Assembly: GCA_028554795.2 (NCBI GenBank) | Contig: CM068839.1 | Coordinates: forward strand, 46,717,440 to 46,781,439 | DNA length: 64,000 nucleotides | Direction of reading: 5' to 3' | DNA from: Sinohyriopsis cumingii | Lineage: Eukaryota > Mollusca > Bivalvia > Unionida > Unionidae | Part shown: positions 43,864 through 54,454 of the stretch, piece after piece | Numbering within the stretch: position 1 is the stretch's first letter | How the letters are laid out: each line of letters starts with the position of its first letter | Notes under the pieces: model-generated | Databases searched by the model: none | What the model was told of the DNA's origin: nothing | What the model saw: the letters and a program-made list of their open reading frames with translations, nothing else | Program-made: the position numbers and the translations under genes

Positions 43864-44850
43864 TCACCGGAGTGATTTTGGTGGCAGTTGTGTATCCGCG
43901 GCAATTATTTGTAGTTGTTCACGTGTAAATTCACGTTGAGGAGCGGCCGAATCTAATCTGTAGATTGCAGGTCTGGAAACGCCTACATTTCTTCCAGTGG
44001 ATCTTGTCACGGTAGATATTTTGTGTGTGGTAACACTCCAAATAGGATCGGTCGCTCTCGCTTTACCACCTTCAAGTTCACCAGGCTCATATAAATATCT
44101 GACTGTAACATCACCTAATACTTTTTGTTTTCCAACATCTTTTCGTTGTGTTGGTATATTTATTTTTGTGACCGCGCTAATGGGTTTCATGTTGGTTGTT
44201 CGTGTGATCTCATTATTTAATGCAGCTATCACGCCTGGTAATCTTGCCACCCATTCGCGAGATCTTTTATCCTGAATAAATTCCCTCGCGTATTGATATC
44301 CAAATAACCGTTCAGCAAGTGTTCGATTAAATCGCTCAACAAGTGCTTGATCACGGTGAATTGCAGTATGACCTCGTCGTATTTTGGTATTATGTTGTTT
44401 CATCAGCGATGATACTGGACCAAGAAATTCCTTACCAGGATCAACCTGTAGTAGCTGTGGCCATCGCAGACCACCTTGTGGTCCGAGTCCTCGTTGATAA
44501 ATTCGTTCAAACGCATCGGCTACTTCAGATGATGTTTTCGCTGATAGCGGCTCTGCTTCTTTGTATCTACTTGCAACATCAACTACGGTTAACGCGTACT
44601 TGTACGTTTTTCCACGCACAGTATCATGCGGTAAAAACAGAATATCAGCTTGATGAACTTCATTAGGAACACTGACATCGAAATACGCGTACTGAATTTG
44701 TTTGGGACGTGGTAGATAAATTTGCCATATTGCTTGTTTAGATAACCACGTTTTAGCAGTAGAATGTTTAACCGCCGCTGCATCAGCGAGTTTACCAATT
44801 GCTGCTTTGCCTCTCCAGTATCCTCTCGGTGAATAATAAATTGATTCCAT
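43864..44850 (-). CDS. retroviral-type (rve) integrase
   Basis: The protein is 328 residues. Residues 1-50 form an HTH-like N-terminal region typical of Polinton integrases (YYSPRGYWRGKAAIGKL, then STAKTWLSKQ). The catalytic triad is D69 (HQADIL), D137 (LQVDPGKEF) and E172 (ALVERFNRTLAE). The C-terminal part (about 230-328) has GDVTVRYLYEPGEL, then a beta-rich DNA-binding region. It is intact. It catalyses strand transfer and the short target duplication. The gene is convergent with the polymerase-helicase (10 nt apart) and almost touches the PLA2 gene (2 nt apart). Related fragments lie at 48680-49165. Confidence 0.95.
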   Translation of the reverse strand: MESIYYSPRGYWRGKAAIGKLADAAAVKHSTAKTWLSKQAIWQIYLPRPKQIQYAYFDVSVPNEVHQADILFLPHDTVRGKTYKYALTVVDVASRYKEAEPLSAKTSSEVADAFERIYQRGLGPQGGLRWPQLLQVDPGKEFLGPVSSLMKQHNTKIRRGHTAIHRDQALVERFNRTLAERLFGYQYAREFIQDKRSREWVARLPGVIAALNNEITRTTNMKPISAVTKINIPTQRKDVGKQKVLGDVTVRYLYEPGELEGGKARATDPIWSVTTHKISTVTRSTGRNVGVSRPAIYRLDSAAPQREFTREQLQIIAADTQLPPKSLR

Positions 44851-44852
44851 TA

Positions 44853-45353
44853 TTAATTACCAGCCCCAATCGCTAATTTACCTTTCATCAAGGATCTTAC
44901 TAACCAATTAGCTAATGATTCTCTAATATTTTTATTTTTTATAGAATTTAATGAATGAATTAATTTTACATCTGCAATATGCCTATCTTGTAGATTTTGA
45001 CTTTTATAAGCTACATCATGAGCATGACAAGCTCGATCAATAGCGTTTATTGGTTCCTCGCCTGGTTTTAGTTGATCCTGATCATCGAGCCTGATATCGA
45101 GTCGAGTACCAGGACCGCAATAATTATATCCTGGTAGATGTTTTTCCCCACTGTATTTAGCCCATGGAGCACCTGGAAACTTTGACATCAAATTAGCAAT
45201 ATCACCACCGCGCTTATTAGGTAAAAACAAAAATTTCTTTCTACCGCATATAGAACATTTTCCACCGTACGCTATTTTTTTATTTTTTGTTATAACTGTA
45301 GCTAAATCAGTAGTTGGAGTTTTAACTCTACAGCGTAAACAATATAAATTCAT
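44853..45353 (-). CDS. zinc-ribbon (DUF5679-like) fused to PLA2-like domain
   Basis: The 166-residue protein has an N-terminal CxxC...CxxC ribbon (C5, C8, C33, C36). It then has a parvovirus/Polinton-type phospholipase A2: calcium loop YNYCGPG (76-82), His-Asp in CHAHDVAY (H112, D113) and a following helix. In parvoviruses such a domain opens endosomal membranes during entry, and a similar role here is inference. Catalytic residues are intact. The gene is divergent from the ATPase with only 12 bp between start codons. Confidence 0.9.
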   Translation of the reverse strand: MNLYCLRCRVKTPTTDLATVITKNKKIAYGGKCSICGRKKFLFLPNKRGGDIANLMSKFPGAPWAKYSGEKHLPGYNYCGPGTRLDIRLDDQDQLKPGEEPINAIDRACHAHDVAYKSQNLQDRHIADVKLIHSLNSIKNKNIRESLANWLVRSLMKGKLAIGAGN

Positions 45354-45365
45354 GTTATAATATAT
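45354..45365. promoter_or_regulatory. 12-bp divergent promoter region (PLA2 / ATPase)
   Basis: TTATAATATATA is all that lies between the two ATG codons. TATAAT-like sequence directly touching the start codon also occurs before several other element A genes (30157, 31851, 34229, 40030 minus). Confidence 0.6.
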
Positions 45366-46031
45366 ATGTATATAATTGATTTCTCAGCAACTCGGCAGCG
45401 AGAGCCAGTTAAGCATCATCCTGCGCTACCGAATTCCATTAGAATGATTATCATAGGACCATTTGGATCGGGTAAGACGCAGTTATTACTTAATATGATA
45501 ATGAGATGGTTGAAATGGGATACATTATATTTAGTAGCACCATCCGTTGATGATCAACGATGTTATGATGTACTTAAAGATTTCAATGAAAACGCGCGAT
45601 TACTGGATGAAGGTAATGATGTTATAGAGTTTATAACCGATATTGATGAAGCACCATCAGTAGATTCCATAGACGAATTTATTAATAATTTAGTTGTATA
45701 CGACGATGTGATGCTAGATAAACAATCAAATCCAGCCAGAATATTTTCCCGAGGTAGACATAAAAATACAGACGTGATCTATGTTACTCAACGATATACA
45801 CAAATTCCGAAGGTGATCAGAGACAACTGCAACATTTTAGTTGTGTTTAATGGCGTAGACACACACACGTTGCGAAATATTCATCAAACTTGGTGTGGTG
45901 GTGACATGGATATAATTAAATTCAAAAATTTCTTCTCACGAGCGCAAGCTACTCCGCATGGATTTATAACAATAAATTTACATGATCCAAGAACAAGATA
46001 TCGTGTGGGTATTGATAAAATATTTGGGTAA
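45366..46031 (+). CDS. A32/FtsK-HerA-type packaging ATPase
   Basis: The protein is 221 residues. Walker A is GPFGSGKT (31-38) and Walker B NNLVVYDDV (Asp-Asp 113-114). It is followed by SRGRHKNTDVIYVTQRYTQI (a sensor-like region) and a C-terminal DPRTRYRVG. Size and motifs fit the Polinton genome-packaging ATPase. It is intact. Its stop codon is 2 nt before the right terminal repeat. Confidence 0.95.
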   Translation: MYIIDFSATRQREPVKHHPALPNSIRMIIIGPFGSGKTQLLLNMIMRWLKWDTLYLVAPSVDDQRCYDVLKDFNENARLLDEGNDVIEFITDIDEAPSVDSIDEFINNLVVYDDVMLDKQSNPARIFSRGRHKNTDVIYVTQRYTQIPKVIRDNCNILVVFNGVDTHTLRNIHQTWCGGDMDIIKFKNFFSRAQATPHGFITINLHDPRTRYRVGIDKIFG

Positions 46032-46033
46032 CA

Positions 46034-46578
46034 GGGGTGATGATAAAATTAAATTGAATTAAACAGATAATGAACAACTGTGCGTGGCTACGTCAAGGAA
46101 CAACAGATAAATGCAACAAAAGGTGCCGTGGAGAATATTGCAAGAAACATAATTATCTTATAAAGAAAAACCTTCATGCTGGTCCACGAAGTTGTGTTGG
46201 ATGTAACAACGGCGTTAGAGGATTATATCAGATTTGCAAAAATTGCGGTGGAGATCGATATCGAAGTTTGATGAACTATTACAGAAAAAGAAAGAACATA
46301 AATCCAAAAATAGAAAAACCACCATCAGAACTTGAATATTGCTTGAAACATAGAACAAATTCCGAAGATTCAGATGAAGATGAAACAGATGAAGATTCCC
46401 ATGATTCAGATGATGATTCCCAAGATTGATAGCAGCAGAGAGGGTTCGTCTACAATTCTGTTTGGGACAAACAATAATCGTAGACGTGGTAATTGACCTC
46501 TATGAGTGGTCACTATTTTTTTTGGTAAAACACAAGGATGACCACTCCCTTAAGTGGTCTGTTCACCCTCTCTGCTGC
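46034..46578 (-). repeat. Element A right terminal inverted repeat (545 bp)
   Basis: Inverted copy of 29570-30115, nearly identical, with a complete gene inside. Confidence 0.95.
46070..46429 (+). CDS. small zinc-binding protein encoded in the right terminal repeat
   Basis: It is 119 residues and identical to the product at 29720-30079 except for Cys instead of Tyr in the EYCLKHRT block near residue 90. It keeps both Cys clusters and the acidic tail. The near-identity of the two ends implies recent insertion or end-to-end gene conversion. The gene reads outward and ends two bases before the hairpin cassette. Confidence 0.8.
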   Translation: MNNCAWLRQGTTDKCNKRCRGEYCKKHNYLIKKNLHAGPRSCVGCNNGVRGLYQICKNCGGDRYRSLMNYYRKRKNINPKIEKPPSELEYCLKHRTNSEDSDEDETDEDSHDSDDDSQD

Positions 46579-46579
46579 T
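46431..46579 (-). repeat. terminal hairpin cassette of element A, right
   Basis: Mirror of 29569-29718, one base shorter because of the A/T run. The inverted 15-mers are at 46431-46445 and 46565-46579. Confidence 0.85.
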
Positions 46580-46585
46580 ACATTA

Positions 46586-47188
<603 letters not shown>

Positions 47189-47426
47189 CTTGTTAATGCC
47201 ATTGTCATAAACGATTATCGTTTGATATATTAAACCTGATGGAATTGAATTGACTCCTCCCATGATGCCCCAACACACGTGGCCTCCTGGTTTCTCACGA
47301 TGGTATGATGATGCTGACATAAAATTGTCAAGAGGGGAGATAACTAGTGTATTCCCAGCGCTGTCGAATATCGCAAGTGGTCCCCCGATTATTCCATCAG
47401 CGATGTTTGCCGTATCATTGTTCCAA
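47189..47426 (-). CDS. host gene exon 4 (GH36-like secreted protein)
   Basis: The acceptor is GGGTAG|TTGGAA (phase 2) and the donor AACAAG|GTAAGC (phase 0). It encodes WNNDTANIADGIIGGPLAIF, ISPLDNFMSAS, GHVCWGIMGGV and TIIVYDNGINK. The phases join exon 3 and exon 5. The ISPLDNFM and WGIMGGV blocks fit the N-terminal beta-rich part of this GH36-like family. Confidence 0.85.
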
Positions 47427-47639
47427 CTACCCAAGACAAATACAGCATAGTAAATATACAATACATAACACAATATACAGTTCAGTATACAATAACATGT
47501 CTATATACATTATGCAGTACAGCGTCTGAGATACAATATACAATATACTAATACAATATAGTTAATTCAAGTCAGTACAATATTGAAATATTATCTACTG
47601 AGTTAGTCAATTTCACCAATACATTTGTATACTCTTAGT

Positions 47640-48345
47640 CAGCACCGAACGCTAACAAATATCCACGTGACGTATACTCTTTTTTAGTACCTAACACTAA
47701 CATCATAACTACGTGATGTATGCTCTTTTTTTAGCACGTAACACTAACACATATCCACGTGAGGTATACTATTATTTAGCAACAAACACATACCCACGTG
47801 ACGTATACTCTTATTTAGCACCTAACCATAACACATATCCACGTGACGTATACTCTTATTTAGCACCTAACCATAACACATATCCACGTGACGTATACTC
47901 TTATTTCGCACCTAACCATAACACATATCCACGTGACGTGTACTCCTATTTCGCACCAAACCATAACATATATCCACGTGACGTATACTCTTATTAAGCA
48001 CCTAACCATAACACATATCCACGTGACGTATACCCTTGTTTAGCACCAAACCATAACACATATCCACGTGACGTATACCCTTGTTTAGCACCAAACCATA
48101 ACACATATCCACGTGACGTATACTCTTATTAAGCACCTAAAAATAACACGTATCCACGTGACGTATACTCTTATGTCGCACCTAACCATAACATATCCAC
48201 GTGAAGTATACTCTTATTATTCACCTAACCATAACACATATCCACGTGACGTATACCCTTGTTTAGCACCAAACCATAACACATATCCACGTAACGTATA
48301 GTCTTGTTTAGCACGTAACCCTAACACATATCCGCGTGACATATG
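47640..48345. repeat. 45-bp minisatellite, about 15 units
   Basis: Each unit holds ATATCCACGTGACGTATACT, that is a CACGTG palindrome followed by TGACGT and GTATAC. The 45-bp length is divisible by three and makes spurious frames. Confidence 0.93.
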
Positions 48346-48679
48346 CTCTTCGAGTAATACCACAATGTATATCTTCCTTATTTACTTGACTGCCATATTT
48401 CTTCTTCTCTTTCACCTTCTTCTTCTTCTTTTTCTTCTATACTTTTGGATTATTTGGGACTGAATACATAATACTGTGTATATATAATTTTCGCTTGGTA
48501 TTCTTGGCAAAATAAATTAATTGTTGAATTAGCAAACATTGGTGGTTGTGCATCATTTTATTACACAGTTTACAACCTTAGGTTCACTATACACTTAAAC
48601 AGGCGACATGTATCAAAACACTCATTTACATGCTGACTTTAAAGAATGGTTTGACAAAAAAATAATTTGTACTCACAAA

Positions 48680-49165
48680 ACCGCACATAGAAGTACGCGT
48701 TAATCATTGTCGATGTTGCAAGCAGATAAAAAGAAGCTGAGGCATTAGGTCTAAAATTTGAGCGAATGACGCTGATGCACATGAATGTATTTATGCACGC
48801 GGACTTTGCATTGGACATGTTGATACACATCGCGACTAAGCTACTGCGGAAGATTTAATCACACACTTGCCGAACGGTTATTCGGACATAAGTACGCACA
48901 AGAGTTATTAATTAGATCTTGCAGCCATTTTGCGCGATTACACAAGTGGGTAGAACGACTTCCATTAGTTATATATGTACTAAATAATGGTCCACACGTG
49001 TAATTGGATTAAATTCTGCTAACGCAATTCGAGAAAAGACTATCACAAAAGGCTACGCCTCCATTCTACAAAAACCGCCACTAGAACCTCTTGGCAATAA
49101 TAGTGTTCGGTATTTATATGCACCAGTGTCATTAGAAGCCCGGCAACGTCAAGCATCCGATTAAT
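48680..49165 (+). pseudogene. Polinton integrase fragment, element A type
   Basis: YALIIVDVASR and, after a stop, KEAEALG match the core of the element A integrase. After a deletion, FNHTLAERLFGHKYAQELL and KWVERLPLVIYVLNN match the Glu region. Then GNNSVRYLYAPVSLEARQRQ matches the C-terminal domain. Several stops are present. It lies in host intron 3. Confidence 0.85.
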
Positions 49166-49184
49166 TATGGGCCATTTATTTATT

Positions 49185-49231
<47 letters not shown>
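49185..49231. repeat. (TA)n microsatellite
   Basis: An uninterrupted TA run follows a short (ATTT)n tract. Confidence 0.95.
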
Positions 49232-49233
<2 letters not shown>

Positions 49234-49404
49234 TTTATCTATTTATTTTCCACGACGACCAACAAGTGTTTTTCTTATTGGCGACGTCGCCTTCTAGTAT
49301 TATATTTGTGCGACAGGAATAACAAGTCGCTCCAGAGAATGCGGTAGTATCAACTAATGTAACATAACAACGTTTAGGCTACTTGATTACATTACATGAG
49401 GGAA

Positions 49405-49540
49405 AACAATCAGAAAATATCAAGCGGTGACATACTCAACTTGGTGCATCGGCATACACCAATGTGACTCGGTTGGGGCTCGAATCCACGACCTCCCGCT
49501 TCCCAGGCGGACGCTCCAACCATTAGGCCACCGGAGCGAT
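49405..49540 (-). repeat. tRNA-derived SINE
   Basis: On the minus strand: GCTCCGGTGGCCTAATGGTT (A-box region), a TCCGC/GCGGG anticodon-like stem and GGATTCGAGCC (B box) form a tRNA-like head. A non-tRNA body runs to about 49405. The acceptor stem is mismatched, so it is a SINE rather than a tRNA gene. Confidence 0.7.
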
Positions 49541-49568
49541 CTTTCTTTGTCATACATGAATGTATGTT

Positions 49569-49572
49569 CCTC

Positions 49573-49617
<45 letters not shown>
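49569..49617. repeat. (CA)n microsatellite
   Basis: A CA run followed by CGCGCGTGCGCGC. Confidence 0.97.
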
Positions 49618-49618
<1 letters not shown>

Positions 49619-49619
49619 G

Positions 49620-50031
49620 CGTGCGCGCATCCCACACGAGTAAGGTAATATATCCTGGAAGGAAGCATGAGATATTCAACTATATCTATCTCTTCCAATG
49701 TCTTATTTGGTCAAATGTTTGACACAGTTTGTCACGTGTAACAAATATGTGTTCATCATTGATCAGCTCTAAGAAATAAATGGGACGGCGATGCCAATAT
49801 TGTCGTGGGAAGACTAGAACAAAAGTTTACCCCACAAAGCACAATATAGTCCCCGAAACCGGCGTAGATTCTTCGACGACATATTCAAAATGGATCGAGA
49901 CAAGCGACAATTTTAAACTATGTTTGTTTTTCATCCTACGATTAATGTTATGTCGGAGTCATTTTGGATACGCAATACTGTTGAACACTTAGAAACTTAC
50001 CTATACCGTAAACCTAGTAAACCAATATCAT

Positions 50032-50103
<72 letters not shown>

Positions 50104-52042
50104 AATTTTTATGATTATGGATTATACAGATCATATATAATACATCATATTAAATATTTAATTTTGTATATTATGGGTGTATAGGTTGAGCTGATGTTAT
50201 CTAGTACGAGTAGATATGATGCAGCCTTTTCACCTTGGAAGCAGTGGAATAAATCTTAAAGACGAATTTGATTGGACTAGAGTTCTGGACATGTAATTTC
50301 CCCTAGGAAACCACATGACCTACTTTCTGATTGCTTAGCGTCTAAACCACATGAACGCCATTATATTTAGAGTAATCTGGACGTGATTATTGCATCCTCG
50401 TTTTATTTCTGAAACCGCGTCTTAGTTTTTCATATAAGGACTGTTTACCTGAGAATTAGTTATTCCTATCTTAAACGTAAGTCTCCATTGAAACAATTTG
50501 CTTGTATTCGGATGAGAGCATTTAAATTATTATTTATTTTAATTATTCATTTTAATTACAAGGTGATCGTGAGCTTTGCATGCATTAGCTGCGATGGAAT
50601 TGCTGTGAACGCAATTGTATATTATATAATTGTGATATATCAACATTCTTATCACACCACACTATTTCAGACTAGCAAAATAGACTTAATTTCATTCAGA
50701 ACATCACTGGAACTTATTTGTAATACTCGATAGTTTTGTACATGTCATAGATCTTTTATGACTATTGAGGCTTCGATTCACCATATTGAAAGATTTTTTT
50801 TCTATGTTTTCACTTTGTATTTTTGGGAAATAATTTTTTGTCACATTTTACTAAACTTGCTGGCATTCACTTTTTTCTGCTTTTTAGTTTAAGACCATAA
50901 AGTCGTAAGAATGTCTCTAATGTATTTGTCCTTGGTTATCTTGAATTGCTTGATGTTTTAATGTTGTCGTCATTATCAGTAGCATTATCATTGTAATGAT
51001 CATCTTTACTCAGCGTCTTGAGTTGTGCATGCACAGGCTGAGATAATAACGTTTCTAGTTGTTCTCAAAATGTGTACCGAGCTCAACTCCTTGCCATGCT
51101 AAGATAGCTTCAAAGTTAATTAATTCATCAGGTTGTTCAGGTTTTGTGTTTGAAAACGCATATAAACATATTTTGCACTTCTATGATAAATCTATATGAC
51201 TCATTCAAACGAAACAGAGATTTAATCTTGTCTGTAACTTTTTACACTCTAATCATCTGGCATAATAATACCGCAGTCAGCGAGTTCCATAATGTCCTTC
51301 AAATTAGCAGATCCCTTTATTTTTTAATTTTTCGCCAGCATGTGCCACGGTCAAACCTAAATACAGATAGAATATGTAACAGCTGGCCTACAATATCTTC
51401 TCCCAGTATAAAATATTTTCTGCTACGGAAAATAATTCAATTCTTTGCAACCGAACCGTTGTAGGGCGATCTATAATCTCTTTTATGTAGTATTGTAATA
51501 AAGGCATGATTGAAAACATTCCCATGCAGTTCTTATTATAATAAACAATCGTATAAGTATGGAGACGGTGGTTTTGTGTTCACAGGCATGTGATTGATAT
51601 TGGTGGCTGATTGCTATCACAAAAGATTGTTCTTGTTTAGTTTCATATGGGCCACTTTCACTTTCATAGATTAAAATCCGAGGCATGCGTATAAAAAATA
51701 GTTTGTTACCAACGTGAGCAAAATTAATTGGGATAGAAGGCCTGGCCCTATATAAATAAACAAACGACTTGAGCTGAACTCTCCAAAACCGCTAAATTAC
51801 AACTATTAATAAATGTAATTATTCCTTACTTGTCAAAACCAGTTTTGAACAGAAATATTCAAATTATCGTGTTCGCTCAGGACAATTAACGATTTATAAT
51901 GACATTGAATATATAATATAAAAAACAGACCTTGTAGTAAATCTTGCGAATCAAATATTATACTGGTGATAAAAACTGACGACAGTCATGAATAGAAGAA
52001 CAGGGTACATATGAACGCTAAACGAATGTTTTGATGTACGCA
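49620..52042. other. host intron sequence
   Basis: It has a (TA)n run at 50034-50100. Short open frames (49780-49992, 50488-50733, 51144-51464) show no recognisable domain or supported splice structure. I see no gene. Confidence 0.4.
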
Positions 52043-52860
52043 AGTAGTGAAGTGGGGCATCTTAGCATCAAGGGAAATCCCAGTTATAAAGGTCGTGGAC
52101 AAAGATAGCGTCGAGGGGAATTTAACAAGGGGACTTTTAACATTGAGTGAATGGGGAATTGAACATCGCGACAAGGGATTGGGTCACTCTAGCCTAAATG
52201 GGACCTTAATGTTAAAAACAAGTATATGCACTCGAGCCTGAATGGGAATTTAACATGGTAATTTTATATCCATTCTGTGGACAATGGGAATTTAACAAGG
52301 GAATATTTAACAGGGAATGAATAGGGAATTGAACATAGCGACAAGAGATTGGGACGCCGTACGGACAAGGGGACTTCTATGTTAAATTAGGGTGGTTGTA
52401 CCCTGGAGAAAATGGGGATTTAACATGGGGAAATTTAACATGGAGTGAATGGGAAATAGAACATAACGATAAGGGATTGGGACACCATAGGGACTATCGG
52501 ATCTTAATGTTAAAATGGGGTATATCCACTTTGGGGACCATATGAATTTAACATTGGGAATTGTATATCCACTCTGAGGACAATGGGAATTTAACATAGG
52601 TTGGGTTTGTATAGACACACTAGGAATCATGACGTCATGGTGCTGGACAATGTCCGCCAGGCGTCAAAGTGATCTGTCCCGCTCCGCCAGACATTATATC
52701 ATGAGTTATATGTCCCGTCCCACCGAGCGTTATAGCCATTCAAGGTGGAACAGGTCGGGTGACATCAAGGTACTGGACATTGGCATCAGTGTTGCTACAA
52801 TGTGGCAAATAAATGACCTCAGTTTGACCAAACAGCGACAGTGGGGATAACATAACGTTA
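52043..52860 (+). repeat. isolated Polinton terminal repeat (element B family)
   Basis: It starts AGTAGTGAAGTGGGGCAT, almost the same as the element B end at 56946 (AGTAGTGAAGGGGG). Internally it has degenerate units of the GGGAATTTAACATGG / TAGCCTCAATGGG type, as in 56946-57190. Near its inner end it has ATGACGTCATGG, GTACTGGACATTGGCATCA and AATGACCTCAGTTTGACCAA, matching the inner end of the B' terminal repeat (10290-10356). No partner end is present. Confidence 0.8.
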
Positions 52861-52945
52861 CGTCCCGCCCCGCCAAGCAGGTAAGTTATCTAGTTCAGCG
52901 GTGAAACTATATCAATAAAACGATGCTTGGCGGGGCGGAACATAT
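52861..52945. repeat. GC-rich hairpin in AT-rich DNA
   Basis: CGTCCCGCCCCGCCAAGCA (52872-52890) faces TGCTTGGCGGGGCGGAAC (52924-52941), a stem of about 17 bp. Related CCCGCTCCGCC and CCCGTCCCACC units lie at 52675-52730. Confidence 0.7.
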
Positions 52946-53029
52946 CACTGGATAGACATAAACAAACAAATACACAAACAAACAAGTGAAGGAAAACATC
53001 ACTTACAATAACTTCACATATTATCTACT

Positions 53030-53850
53030 ATTCATACACAAGGGGATAAAACCCAGTATTTACTATCCAAACAGAAGGGAAGAAAATAACCCCAATATAT
53101 ACTATCCACAAAGGAGGGAAGAAAAAACCCAATATTAATTATCCACACCAATATATACTATCCACGGAAATGTAGGTCACCATTTGTGTTGTGTTATTTT
53201 TTTAAAGGTATTACAGGACAATGATAATTCAGACAACGATATATTCTATGTGAAAAATGTTCACAGACAATTGTTTTCATTCTACCATAACCTATGTTAG
53301 AATATCCCAATTTAAGAGATGTCATGTTTGGCAGCACACGCTACAAACAATGTGGCAAAAGCTCCAACAAACCTCCAAATTTTTGAAAAAGCCCTGTTGT
53401 TTGTTTTCTCTCTGAAAGACGGCAGAACTAAGGTTAGAATTTTTCCGTGACATATGGCAGTTCCAAATGTGATACATGGTGTGTACAACAAGTTCAAGTC
53501 AATTCAAGATTTTATACCATTCAAGGATTTACTTATGGAAAGAAAGAAAGAAATAAATCCCTTTATAATTTTTAGCTTGAAAGTTTGAAACAAATTGCAT
53601 GGCAAGCGGAACAGTTCACATAACTATGGTAACTGTTTAAAAAAGATTACACTACAAGCTGAACAGTTCACATAATTATGGTAACTATTGATCACATTTC
53701 TGGAGAGGTTTCTTAAAACATGAACAGCTACCATTAGGATTTCAATCAAACTTATTACGACGGAGAGATAGACTAAGTTATTCCTACTTTAAAAAAATAT
53801 CACGAAACTTACGTTTGTTTTTGTGGTGGAAAGTTGAACATAGGTTGGTT
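53030..53850. other. non-coding, short repeats
   Basis: Degenerate ~45-bp units with TATACTATCCAC lie at 53030-53165. Two ~55-bp copies around AACAGTTCACATAA lie at 53598-53690. No gene. Confidence 0.5.
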
Positions 53851-53854
53851 TTGT

Positions 53855-53945
53855 ATGTGGAAAAAGGAATGATGACGGTACGGTACTGGACATTGCCAAC
53901 AATGTTGCAAGTGGCTGACCTCAAACGGTAGATCCACATTCTGAC
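53855..53945 (+). repeat. second fragment of Polinton terminal-repeat inner end
   Basis: ATGATGACGG, GTACTGGACATTGCCAACAA and GTGGCTGACCTCAAACGG align with 10290-10350 and with 52755-52835. Confidence 0.7.
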
Positions 53946-54299
53946 CTTACAGGGAAAAGAAACCCCTCATTTTTCTTATTTTGCAACGCCATGTTTTGGT
54001 TGTATGAAGGTACATGACAGCTAAGAATGAACACGGCTAATTATCTCATAGAACTTTCAAAACATTATTCATGAACATAATGATAAACTGTATTATTATT
54101 GCTGTTGTTGTTGTGGGGTGGGGACATATTCCTGTAAAGAAATTACTACTACTACTACTACTACTAATGATAATAAATGAATAAGGGCAGGAGAAAATAT
54201 ACGATAAATATTATTTATATGCATAATGTTACAATAGACCATATTTACGTTGAGGGTAAATTATTTGATTACTTTGGTAACCATTAAAACATCTTTTAC

Positions 54300-54454
54300 C
54301 TGCCCACTGTCATGTCCGTATAGCCAAACATGAAGCCCCCAAAGTTAAGAAATGCGAGGTCTATGTCAGTTTTCTTGACGTTGAAGCAAGGGAATCCTCC
54401 TATGGTGGCGTTGAAATTTCGAAGTGATGTGTTCTGTTGATCATGTTCGTATTT
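54300..54454 (-). CDS. host gene exon 3 (GH36-like secreted protein)
   Basis: The acceptor is TTTAAAG|AAATAC (phase 0) and the donor GGGCAG|GTAAAA (phase 2). It encodes NATIGGFPCFNVKKTDIDLA and FLNFGGFMFGYTDMTVG. It follows VFSQ at the end of exon 2, as expected for the N-terminal domain of the family. Confidence 0.85.

Larger units (their letters stand above)
29569..46579. mobile_element. Element A: nearly complete Polinton/Maverick, 17.0 kb
   Basis: Terminal inverted repeats of about 546 bp start AGCAGCAGAGAGGG. Direct copies of TACATTA sit at 29563-29569 and 46579-46585. Polintons normally show 6-bp duplications next to AG/CT ends, so here the exact boundary is ambiguous by one base. The gene set contains the Polinton hallmarks: retroviral-type integrase, adenain-type protease, A32/FtsK-like ATPase, double jelly-roll capsid and penton-like protein, plus a family B-like polymerase fused to a helicase. 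Left-block genes read rightward. The two terminal repeats differ at only a few sites, and the element lies in intron 4 of the host gene. Confidence 0.96.

Noticed and set aside
47713-48301. 94- and 62-codon frames
   Set aside because: They are products of the 45-bp minisatellite.
49427-49698. Frames of 92, 89 and 73 codons
   Set aside because: They are readings through a SINE and a CA run.
49780-49992. Possible Cys-containing small gene (starts MGRRCQYCRGK)
   Set aside because: No paired zinc motif, conservation or splice context that I can support.
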